Assembly (NCBI GenBank): GCA_947175285.1
Contig: CAMWMM010000017.1
Span: forward strand, 1 to 23,618
DNA length: 23,618 bases
Direction: 5' to 3'
DNA from: an uncultured Lachnospiraceae bacterium
Lineage (GTDB): Bacteria > Bacillota_A > Clostridia > Lachnospirales > Lachnospiraceae
Of the stretch, positions 1 through 6,113 are shown in pieces. The notes under the pieces are model-generated. The model was not told where the DNA came from and searched no databases. It saw nothing but the letters and a program-made list of their open reading frames with translations. Both the position numbers and the translations under genes were made by a program. Positions within the stretch are counted from its first letter, which is position 1. The number at the start of each line of letters is the position of its first letter.

Positions 1-78
1 AGCGCCCCCTGCGGTACTAATGCTTTTTTAAATAGGTGCAGAAATAAGGATTTAGCAGGAGGAATGTATGAATTTTGA
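1..78 (+). CDS. 3' end of an unidentified upstream gene (partial)
   Basis: Reading frame 1 is open from the first base to a TGA at 76-78 and ends in the residues DLAGGMYEF. Codon choice resembles the neighbouring genes, and the AGGAGGA at 57-63 that serves the next gene lies inside this frame, as is common in packed phage operons. No start is in the window and the 25 visible residues are too few to assign a family. It could be chance, because 78 open bases is short. Confidence 0.35.
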   Translation, partial: SAPCGTNAFLNRCRNKDLAGGMYEF

Positions 79-214
79 TGAAATTTTTGACAGGTTAAAA
101 AACAGAGTATGGATTCCTATGTCAAATATGGATGCCGTCGACATGATTATAAACTCCTATGTAGATGGGAATATCGATGACGAAGAAAAAGAATTGCTCT
201 TAGATTTGGTATAG
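68..214 (+). CDS. Small acidic hypothetical protein, 48 aa
   Basis: An ATG at 68 follows AGGAGGA (57-63) by four bases, and the frame runs 48 codons to TAG at 212-214. An ATG at 64 has no room for a ribosome site and stops after four codons in another frame. The product begins MNFDEIFDRLKNRVWIP and ends with an acidic, probably helical tail (DDEEKELLDLV). I recognise no family. The good ribosome site and the closely following gene support real expression in the phage early or middle operon. It has no membrane segment or cysteine pair. The function is unknown. Confidence 0.6.
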   Translation: MNFDEIFDRLKNRVWIPMSNMDAVDMIINSYVDGNIDDEEKELLLDLV

Positions 215-239
215 GAAGAAATAACGCGGAGATGAAGTA

Positions 240-590
240 ATGAATAAATATATTGAAAAAGTGGAGCAATATAAGCAAAAGACGCTTAATAATGCGCTGG
301 AAAAACTCAGGGCAGAATACCGTGAAGCTCAGCGTGATTATGCAGACAGTGGCTATGACAGATATTTCAACAAAATGAACAGGTGCGAAAAACAAATAGA
401 TGAAATTGAGGAGTATCTGAGACCGAAAAGGAAAATGAGCCCAGAGGAGTTCGAAGAATTAAATGGTTTAAGAAGGACGGTGAAAACTGCAAAGAACAAA
501 GTATTTTATCTGCTCTGCGACTGGCCAGAAGAACTCGTGAATACTGAGCTGACCAGCCTGCGGGATTTATTAAGCAGATATAACTATTAA
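240..590 (+). CDS. Hypothetical coiled-coil phage protein, 116 aa
   Basis: The ATG at 240 is preceded by GGAG (228-231) at eight bases. The 116-residue product is highly charged and almost wholly helical by eye. Residues 1-60 contain Lys/Glu/Gln/Arg-rich heptad-like stretches (VEQYKQKTLNNALEKLRAEY), followed by a Pro/Lys turn (about 82) and a second helical part. The C-terminal part contains LLCDWPEELVNTELTSLRDLL. No enzymatic motif, signal peptide or membrane segment is visible. It lies 25 bases after the previous small gene and before a DUF1492-like regulator, the usual place for accessory genes at the end of a phage early region. I do not recognise the family and assign no function. Confidence 0.75.
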   Translation: MNKYIEKVEQYKQKTLNNALEKLRAEYREAQRDYADSGYDRYFNKMNRCEKQIDEIEEYLRPKRKMSPEEFEELNGLRRTVKTAKNKVFYLLCDWPEELVNTELTSLRDLLSRYNY

Positions 591-656
591 TTTAGTGAGT
601 AGCTAAACTGGAATTTTGTTGAGGTTGTGTAACACATATAGAAGGGGAGGGGCAGT

Positions 657-1079
657 TTGAAAAAAGAAGAATTGGAACAGTTGATTAATCTGCGCAGGGA
701 AATTTCAAACCTCGAAGTGGCAATCATTAAGATAAAACAGCAGAGAGCAGAGATAGTAACGGATAAAGTAAGGGCATCGAGCAGAGATTTTCCATACATA
801 GATGGATTTGCAAAAGTATCAGGAATTAACGCGGCAGCAGAGTTGAGAAAAGATCAATTACTTTTCAAAAAGGAAAGTTTGCTAGCTGAAAGAAAGAAAA
901 AAGCAGAGGAGGCGGAGATAAAGATTATAGAATATATTAATTCTGTACAAGATAGCAGGATCAGAAGTATCATGCAGTATCGGTATATTGACGGATACAC
1001 CTGGAATAAAATAGCCAAATCTATGCACTGTGATCGGACATATCCTGAGAAGCTGGTAAGCAAATACCTGAAAGAATAA
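657..1079 (+). CDS. DUF1492/ArpU-like phage transcriptional regulator
   Basis: It starts at TTG (657) after a strong GAAGGGGAGG (641-650); no in-frame ATG fits better. Residues 1-35 and 60-95 are charged coiled coil. Residues 102-138 form a sigma-70 region 4-like helix-turn-helix: IRSIMQYRYIDGYTWNKIA is helix one and turn, and DRTYPEKLVSKYLK is the recognition side. This layout matches the DUF1492 family of Firmicute phages, related in position and shape to ArpU/RinA-type late regulators. Such genes sit just before the terminase genes and are thought to switch on late transcription. That role here is inferred from family and position. A small palindrome, TGTGT-A-ACACA (626-636), lies just upstream of the ribosome site. 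Confidence 0.82.
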   Translation: MKKEELEQLINLRREISNLEVAIIKIKQQRAEIVTDKVRASSRDFPYIDGFAKVSGINAAAELRKDQLLFKKESLLAERKKKAEEAEIKIIEYINSVQDSRIRSIMQYRYIDGYTWNKIAKSMHCDRTYPEKLVSKYLKE

Positions 1080-1118
1080 ATAAATATGCACAAAAGTAAT
1101 AAAAATTAAATTTGTCTA

Positions 1119-1147
1119 TTGACTTATGCACGCCCATAATATATTAT
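1119..1147 (+). promoter_or_regulatory. Sigma-A-type promoter of the RHH/antirepressor cassette
   Basis: TTGACT (1119-1124) and TATTAT (1142-1147) are separated by exactly 17 bases in an AT-rich gap between convincing genes. It faces the RHH gene, whose start lies 35 bases beyond the -10 box. It is the best vegetative promoter match I noticed between genes. Activity is inferred from sequence only. Confidence 0.75.
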
Positions 1148-1166
1148 GATTTATGCGAGGACATAA
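1124..1166. promoter_or_regulatory. Operator array of TTATG/CATAA half-sites over the promoter
   Basis: Five half-sites lie in 43 bases: TTATG at 1124, 1144 and 1151, and CATAA at 1135 and 1162. Two inverted pairs have identical geometry (TTATG-N6-CATAA at 1124-1139 and 1151-1166, 27 bases apart). Between them CATAATATATTATG (1135-1148) is a perfect 14-base palindrome that contains the -10 box. The array starts at the last base of the -35 and ends before the ribosome site. RHH repressors typically bind such short repeated palindromes as cooperating dimers, so autoregulation by the next gene is the simplest reading. Confidence 0.65.
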
Positions 1167-1181
1167 AAGTGAGGTGAGAGT

Positions 1182-1364
1182 ATGAGTCCACGAACAGGCA
1201 GACCACCTTTACAAGAACAATCCAGAAAGGAAAAGTTAAATATAAGGCTGACAGCTAAAGAAAAATCAGATATTGAGTATTGCTCTGAAAAGCTGAATCT
1301 TTCTAGGACAGACACCATAATGAAGGGAATTGGTTTGATAAAGCAGAAACTGGATAAAAAATAG
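1182..1364 (+). CDS. Ribbon-helix-helix (CopG/Arc-type) DNA-binding protein
   Basis: The ATG at 1182 follows GAGGTGAG (1171-1178). The product is 60 aa, the usual length of a single-domain RHH protein. An N-terminal basic arm (MSPRTGRPP) leads to a short strand at about residues 17-23 (EKLNIRLT). Helix A covers about 24-38 (AKEKSDIEYCSEKLN) and helix B about 41-57, after the SRTD turn. The strand would pair with that of a second subunit and insert into the DNA major groove. It is the first gene after the promoter at 1119, and the palindromic half-sites around that promoter make it a likely autorepressor. It could instead be the antitoxin-like half of a pair, but the next gene does not look like a known toxin. 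Confidence 0.85.
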   Translation: MSPRTGRPPLQEQSRKEKLNIRLTAKEKSDIEYCSEKLNLSRTDTIMKGIGLIKQKLDKK

Positions 1365-1365
1365 A

Positions 1366-1454
1366 GGTTGCGCCGTCTGAGAAACTAAACAACCCCTATC
1401 AATCACCAATCCACAAAGGGAACGGTAAATACAGTATATCTTCTCTTTTGTGGA
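1366..1454 (+). other. Untranslated stretch with two inverted repeats before the DUF6809-like gene
   Basis: The 118-base gap holds GGTTG (1366-1370) pairing with CAACC (1390-1394), and TCCACAAA (1410-1417) pairing perfectly with TTTGTGGA (1447-1454). The arms are short and the loops long (19 and 29 bases). No U-tract follows the second stem, so it is not a classical terminator. It may be a leader structure, an operator, or chance. Confidence 0.35.
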
Positions 1455-1482
1455 AATTCAATAGGCAAAGGAGATTTTTATA

Positions 1483-1719
1483 ATGAGTAATATTGAGAAA
1501 TTGTATTACAACATGGAGAAGTTAACCGATAATTGGAACGATATGCCTGAAAAAAAGGCGGCAAACGAAAAATTGGAAGAAGCAGTCGGACAAGACTTTT
1601 ATTTAAAGTATGAAGATGTGATTTGCGATTGTATGGTTGCCAATGAAAAACAAGGCTTTATTCTAGGTTTTCAATATGCGGTATCACTTTTGACAGGAGG
1701 AAAGACAGTAGCAGTATAA
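1483..1719 (+). CDS. DUF6809-like small protein
   Basis: The ATG at 1483 follows AAAGGAG (1467-1473). The 78-aa product opens with MSNIEKLYYNMEKL and ends with a hydrophobic FILGFQYAVSLLTGG segment. The pattern (N-terminal EKLYYN, a middle helix of conserved acidic residues, then a GF..G.....L helix) resembles the DUF6809 proteins common in Lachnospiraceae genomes and phages. It is somewhat shorter than I expect for that family, so the family call is tentative. It lies between the RHH gene and the antirepressor, 32 bases before the latter, and probably shares their transcript. The hydrophobic end is too short and mixed to call a membrane segment. The molecular function is unknown. Confidence 0.65.
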   Translation: MSNIEKLYYNMEKLTDNWNDMPEKKAANEKLEEAVGQDFYLKYEDVICDCMVANEKQGFILGFQYAVSLLTGGKTVAV

Positions 1720-1751
1720 AAGTCCACTGGAAAAATAAGGAGGTATAACAT

Positions 1752-2555
1752 ATGAACGAATTACAGATTTTTGAAAATTCAGAGTTTGGAAGTATACGAA
1801 CAATTATTATTAACAATGAGCCTTTCTTTGTCGGAAAGGATATTGCGGAGATTTTAGGATATGTAGATGCTTATGGGGCATTAAAAAAGCATGTTGATGA
1901 AGAAGATAAGCAAAACTGTCAAAATGACAGTTTTGAAACTCCGAGAGGGTTGACAGTTGTCAATGAAAGTGGCTTGTATTCCCTTGTGATTGGCAGCAAG
2001 TTACCCTCTGCAAAGAAATTCAAACGTTGGGTAACAAGTGAAGTACTCCCCTCAATCCGTAAGCATGGAATGTATGCAGAAGATGAACTTCTCGATAATC
2101 CTGATTTGCTTATCAGCGTGGCGCAGAAGTTAAAGGAAGAAAGAGAACGCAACAAGGCTTTGCAAAATGAAGTTGGAGAATTAGAAGTAACTGTTCAAGG
2201 CTTGGATGAAGTTATAGGGGAACTGATACCCAAAGCGAACTATGTAGATGTCATTTTACAAAGCAAATCTACAGTACTCACAACACAGATTGCGCAGGAC
2301 TATGGAATGTCAGCAAAAGCATTTAACAAGAAGTTGTCGGAGCTCCGCATTCAGCGCAAAGTCGGCGGTCAGTGGATATTATATGCTGATTATCAAGGCA
2401 AGGGATATGTTCACAGCAAGACAGTTAATATTATACGTGCCAATAAACAACCAGATGCCGTTATGCAGACAGAATGGACACAGAAAGGTAGATTGTTTCT
2501 GTATGAGGAATTAAAGAAGTATAATATTTATCCAATGATAGAAAAAGGAAGATAA
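1752..2555 (+). CDS. Phage antirepressor (BRO-N plus KilAC domains)
   Basis: The ATG at 1752 follows a near-perfect AAGGAGGT (1737-1744). The product is 267 aa. Residues 1-108 are a BRO-N domain: FFVGKDIAEILGY (25-37) is the typical helix, and NESGLYSLVIGSKLPSAKKF (71-90) with SEVLPSIRKHGMY (96-108) is the signature end. A charged linker or coiled coil covers about 115-155. Residues 162-255 form the KilAC (ANT) DNA-binding domain, ending WTQKGRLFLYEELK. Proteins of this build act as antirepressors or regulators that favour lytic growth in temperate phages; whether this one antagonises a repressor here is inferred. It is the last gene of the cassette and is followed by a terminator. The BRO-N segment at residues 53-68 is encoded by a striking inverted repeat. 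Confidence 0.9.
   Translation: MNELQIFENSEFGSIRTIIINNEPFFVGKDIAEILGYVDAYGALKKHVDEEDKQNCQNDSFETPRGLTVVNESGLYSLVIGSKLPSAKKFKRWVTSEVLPSIRKHGMYAEDELLDNPDLLISVAQKLKEERERNKALQNEVGELEVTVQGLDEVIGELIPKANYVDVILQSKSTVLTTQIAQDYGMSAKAFNKKLSELRIQRKVGGQWILYADYQGKGYVHSKTVNIIRANKQPDAVMQTEWTQKGRLFLYEELKKYNIYPMIEKGR
1911..1935. repeat. Perfect 11-bp inverted repeat inside the antirepressor gene
   Basis: CAAAACTGTCA (1911-1921) and TGACAGTTTTG (1925-1935) are perfect reverse complements separated by AAA. The motif TGACAGTT recurs at 1951-1958 as part of a second inverted repeat, TTGACA-GT-TGTCAA (1950-1963). It lies in coding sequence. It could be a protein-binding site or an mRNA hairpin. Confidence 0.7.
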
Positions 2556-2654
2556 ACTTACCATTTTTTTTACCTAAAAACAAAACCTTCTTCTTTTTCG
2601 TGGTTTAAATGTGTAATTTGGTATCAAGTCAAAGTGGCAAACAAAAAGACTTTC

Positions 2655-2692
2655 AAAAAAGACATTATGGCAGCAGTCATAGTGTCTTTTTT
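2655..2692. terminator. Rho-independent terminator after the antirepressor (possibly bidirectional)
   Basis: AAAAAAGACATTATG (2655-2669) pairs with CATAGTGTCTTTTTT (2678-2692) over 15 positions with a single U-G wobble, around an 8-base loop, and ends in six Ts. The A-tract on the other side would give a terminator in the opposite direction too. It closes the RHH-antirepressor transcript about 50 bases before the terminase genes. The stretch 2556-2654 before it holds no gene that I can support, and I see no convincing promoter between the hairpin and the terminase. Confidence 0.85.
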
Positions 2693-2742
2693 CAATCCAA
2701 CAGTAACAAAATGCTAAGAAAATGGAGAGAAGGTGTTGCAGA

Positions 2743-3243
2743 ATGGCAAAAATGACAGAAAAGCAGCAGCGTTTTGTTGACGAATACCTGATTGACTTGA
2801 ATGCAACACAAGCGGCTATCAGGGCAGGTTATTCAGTAAAAAACGCTGATAAGATAGGTTCTGAACTACTAGGGAAAACTAGAGTTTCAGAAGCAATATC
2901 GGAACGTATGGCACAGCGGAGTAGGAGAACTGGAATAAACCAAGACAGGGTAGTCCTGGAACTTGCGAAAATTGCATTTGTCAATGCAGTCGATGTGATT
3001 GATCCAGAGAAAGCAACGATAAAAGACGGAGCCACATCAGATGATACTGCAGCAATACAGTCCGTAAAAGTAAAGGTAATTCCCACAAGTGAGGGAGAAG
3101 GGGTTGAACGTGAGATCAGGCTAAACGACAAGCTGAAAGCTCTTGAACTTCTAGGAAAACATCTGGGAATGTGGAATGACAAAATGGATGTGAATGTAAA
3201 TATTCCAGTTGTCATATCTGGGGAAAGTGATCTCGAGGATTAG
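2743..3243 (+). CDS. xtmA: Terminase small subunit
   Basis: The product recognises phage DNA and helps load it onto the large terminase. I place the start at ATG 2743, seven bases after AGAAGGTG (2728-2735), giving 166 aa. An upstream in-frame ATG at 2722 would include the ribosome site in coding sequence. The N-terminus (MTEKQQRFVDEYLIDLNATQ, then AAIRAGYS) is the hallmark of the Terminase_2/XtmA family, an HTH-type DNA-binding region over about residues 4-65. The C-terminal part (DKLKALELLGKHLGMW) is the conserved oligomerisation end. The last 35 bases overlap the large subunit frame, consistent with translational coupling. Confidence 0.93.
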   Translation: MAKMTEKQQRFVDEYLIDLNATQAAIRAGYSVKNADKIGSELLGKTRVSEAISERMAQRSRRTGINQDRVVLELAKIAFVNAVDVIDPEKATIKDGATSDDTAAIQSVKVKVIPTSEGEGVEREIRLNDKLKALELLGKHLGMWNDKMDVNVNIPVVISGESDLED

Positions 3244-4561
3244 CAGCCAATACGTTTTTGATTATCAGAAACGTTTCTACATGCCTGAACAATATGATTA
3301 CAATTCATCTGGCAAACGTAAGATATCGCTGCCCGAAATAGTAGGGAAAGGGTATGGAACTTTCTGGAGATGGAGGGGCAGGTACAGAGTATGCAAGGGC
3401 AGCAGGGCAAGTAAAAAATCAAAGACAACCGCCCTGTGGTACATTACCAACCTCATGAGATATCCAGATGCCAACCTGCTGGTTGTCAGGAAAGTATTTC
3501 GGACGCTAAAAGATAGTTGTTTTACGGAATTAAAGTGGGCAATCCACCGTTTAGGGGTTGATGCTTACTGGGAAGTAAAAGAGAGCCCATTGGAAATGAC
3601 ATACAAGCCAACGGGCCAGAAGATATATTTCCGGGGATTAGACGATCCGTTAAAAGTAACCTCGATCACTGTTGAACACGGGTATTTGTGTTTTATGTGG
3701 GTAGAGGAGGCATATGAAATTGGCAACGAGAACGATTTCAATATGCTTGATGAATCTATCCGTGGAGCCATACCTTCGGAAACGGGATTGTTTAAACAAA
3801 TCACGCTGACCTTCAATCCATGGAATGAACATCACTGGATCAAAAAGCGGTTTTTTGACAACCCAGATGATGAAACCCTTGCCATGACCACGAATTACCT
3901 TTGTAATGAATGGCTGGATGAAGCGGACAGGAAAGTATTTGAAACCATGCGCCTGAATACCCCCCGGCGCTACCGCGTGGCTGGTTTGGGTGACTGGGGG
4001 ATTGTGGAAGGCCTTATCTTTGAAAACTGGGAAGAAAAGGCTTTTGATGTTGATGAAATACGAAGGCTGCCAAGTGTGAAGTCTGCCTTTGGTTTGGATT
4101 TCGGTTATACAAATGATCCATCAGCGTTGTTTTGTAGCCTGGTAGATATATCAGCCAAGACAATATGGGTATTCGACGAAATGTACAAGCATGGAATGAG
4201 CAACGAAAAGATTGCGGACGAAATCACAAAAATGGGGTATCGGAAAGAAAAAATCCGTGCGGAATCGGCGGAACCAAAAAGCATTGACCGTCTTTATGAT
4301 CTGGGAATTTCCCACATTCAGCAGGCAAGGAAGGGGAAGGACAGTGTAAACAACGGTATTGATTATTTGCAGGATTATCACATCATCGTTCACCCCCGGT
4401 GTGTAAACTTTATTACCGAGATATCTAATTATACATGGGATACAGACACAAAAACTGGAAAGCGCCTGAATAAACCCATTGATGATTTTAATCACCTGAT
4501 GGATGCCATGCGGTACGCAATGGAAGATTTCAGCAAAGGTTCGGTCTTTAGTTTTGAATAA
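3209..4561 (+). CDS. xtmB: Terminase large subunit (ATPase-nuclease)
   Basis: This motor pumps DNA into the prohead and cuts it to length. Numbered from TTG 3209 (450 aa), a Walker A-like loop GSRASKKSKTT is at 64-74. Walker B with the catalytic acid is at 159-168 (YLCFMWVEEA). The RNase H-like nuclease carries acidic residues D297 (FGLDFGYTND), E352 (RAESAEP) and D425/D426 to D432 (DDFNHLMDAMRY). Length and motif order fit the PBSX XtmB/Terminase_3 group. The exact start is unsure: TTG 3209 overlaps the small subunit by 35 bases, GTG 3227 is an alternative, and neither has a good ribosome site at proper spacing, so initiation probably depends on coupling. Confidence 0.95.
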   Translation: MSYLGKVISRISSQYVFDYQKRFYMPEQYDYNSSGKRKISLPEIVGKGYGTFWRWRGRYRVCKGSRASKKSKTTALWYITNLMRYPDANLLVVRKVFRTLKDSCFTELKWAIHRLGVDAYWEVKESPLEMTYKPTGQKIYFRGLDDPLKVTSITVEHGYLCFMWVEEAYEIGNENDFNMLDESIRGAIPSETGLFKQITLTFNPWNEHHWIKKRFFDNPDDETLAMTTNYLCNEWLDEADRKVFETMRLNTPRRYRVAGLGDWGIVEGLIFENWEEKAFDVDEIRRLPSVKSAFGLDFGYTNDPSALFCSLVDISAKTIWVFDEMYKHGMSNEKIADEITKMGYRKEKIRAESAEPKSIDRLYDLGISHIQQARKGKDSVNNGIDYLQDYHIIVHPRCVNFITEISNYTWDTDTKTGKRLNKPIDDFNHLMDAMRYAMEDFSKGSVFSFE

Positions 4562-4593
4562 GCGCTATACGCATAATTTGGAGGAATTGATAA

Positions 4594-6099
4594 ATGTTGG
4601 ATTTTGTTAATTCCCTGACTGATAAGTTTAAGGCTCTGATCGCGCAGGGGGCAAGGAGCCAGATGTCAGACCGGGAATTTTTAGAAAAGGAAATTGCAAG
4701 GTGGAAACACAGCCCGCAGCGCATTATACAGATAAAGGGACATCTGTATTATGACAATGAACATGATATTCTTTCCCGGAGAAGGACAATGATTGGGGAT
4801 GGCGGTGAGCTGCAGGAAGTTAAAAACCTTCCAAACAACCGTATTATTGACAATCAATATGCAAAAATGGTAAACCAGAAAGCAAACTATCTGTTGGGAC
4901 AGCCTTTCGTGATAACAGGAAAAAATACACGGTACATAGAACTCCTGAAAGAAATCTTTAATAAGCGTTTTATGAAGATTCTGAAAAATGGTGGAAAGGC
5001 GGCATTAAATGGTGGCATTGCATGGCTGTATCCATACTATACAGACGATGGAAAATTTTCATTCAGGCTGTTTCCAGGATATGAAGTATTGGCTTTCTGG
5101 AAGGACAGCGAACATACAATACTGGATTTTGCAGTAAGACTTTATCTTGTCGAAGGATATGAAGGTACGACGCTAAAGCTGATTGAAAAGGTAGAAGTGT
5201 ATGACCTGAAAGGCGTTCACAAGTTTGTGCTGGACGGTGAAATGTTGGTGCCTGATGTAAGTACCAATAATGAACTCTCTGATATTCCATATGTCTCTGT
5301 AAAGAATGATGATGGAACAGTAATTGGAATAAACTGGCAGAAAATACCACTGATTCCGTTAAAGTACAACGATCAGGAAATACCATTGATCAAAAAGGTC
5401 AAGACATTACAGGATGGGATCAATGTCATGCTGTCAGATTTTGAGAATAATATGCAGGAGGATTCAAGGAACACTATCTTGATATTGACAAATTATGACG
5501 GACAGGATCTAGGGGAGTTCCGCCGGAATCTTGCGACATTTGGTGCGGTTAAAGTCAGATGTGACGGGGAGACAAAAGGCGGGGTAGAAACCTTGGAGAT
5601 CACTGTAAATGCTGACAATTACAAGGTTATCCTGGAGATCTTTAAGAAAGCCCTTATTGAGAATGCCATGGGGTATGACGCTAAGGATGACAGGCTTTCA
5701 GGCAGTCCGAACCAGATGAATATCCGGTCAATGTATTCTGACATTGATTTAGACGCAAATGACATGGAGGCGGAATTACAGGACGCATTTGAAGAGATTC
5801 TCTGGTTTGTCAATGTCCATCTTTTTAATACGGGACAGGGTGACTTTGATGAAGAAAAGGTAGATATAATCTTTAACAGGGATATGCTGATGGACGAAGA
5901 GGCGATAATAGACGGCATCAAAAATTCAGAGGGGATATTGTCAAACCAGACGCTTGTTGCACAGCACCCGTGGGTTGAAGATGTAGAGGATGAACTGCAG
6001 AAGATTGATGAAGAGAAGCAGAGGGCGGTGGAAGAAATGGAACGGCAGCAGTACGATCCATGGCGGAATAAGGATAACACTGCTGCTGATGAAGAGTAG
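4594..6099 (+). CDS. Portal protein (SPP1 gp6 type)
   Basis: The portal forms the dodecameric ring at the head vertex through which DNA passes and on which the head nucleates. The 501-aa product starts at ATG 4594 after GGAGG (about 4580-4584). Family marks include NNRIIDNQYAKMVNQKANYL followed by LLGQPF near residue 105, a Trp/Tyr-rich clip and stem region, and DRLSGSPNQMNIRSMYSDID near residue 365, typical of the SPP1 Gp6-like portal family. The C-terminus is a long acidic coiled stretch (EDELQKIDEEKQRAVEEMER), as usual. It lies between large terminase and the MuF head protein, the canonical order. Confidence 0.95.
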   Translation: MLDFVNSLTDKFKALIAQGARSQMSDREFLEKEIARWKHSPQRIIQIKGHLYYDNEHDILSRRRTMIGDGGELQEVKNLPNNRIIDNQYAKMVNQKANYLLGQPFVITGKNTRYIELLKEIFNKRFMKILKNGGKAALNGGIAWLYPYYTDDGKFSFRLFPGYEVLAFWKDSEHTILDFAVRLYLVEGYEGTTLKLIEKVEVYDLKGVHKFVLDGEMLVPDVSTNNELSDIPYVSVKNDDGTVIGINWQKIPLIPLKYNDQEIPLIKKVKTLQDGINVMLSDFENNMQEDSRNTILILTNYDGQDLGEFRRNLATFGAVKVRCDGETKGGVETLEITVNADNYKVILEIFKKALIENAMGYDAKDDRLSGSPNQMNIRSMYSDIDLDANDMEAELQDAFEEILWFVNVHLFNTGQGDFDEEKVDIIFNRDMLMDEEAIIDGIKNSEGILSNQTLVAQHPWVEDVEDELQKIDEEKQRAVEEMERQQYDPWRNKDNTAADEE

Positions 6100-6113
6100 A
6101 AGGAGGCGCCCGC

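Noticed and set aside
1182..1719. RHH gene plus next small gene as a toxin-antitoxin pair
   Set aside because: The second protein resembles DUF6809 rather than RelE, MazF or another toxin fold, and the genes are 118 bases apart rather than coupled.
2556..2654. Possible late promoter or second terminator in the AT-rich gap after the antirepressor
   Set aside because: T-runs and short AAACC/GGTTT arms are present, but there is no convincing -35/-10 pair and no stem next to a T-tract.
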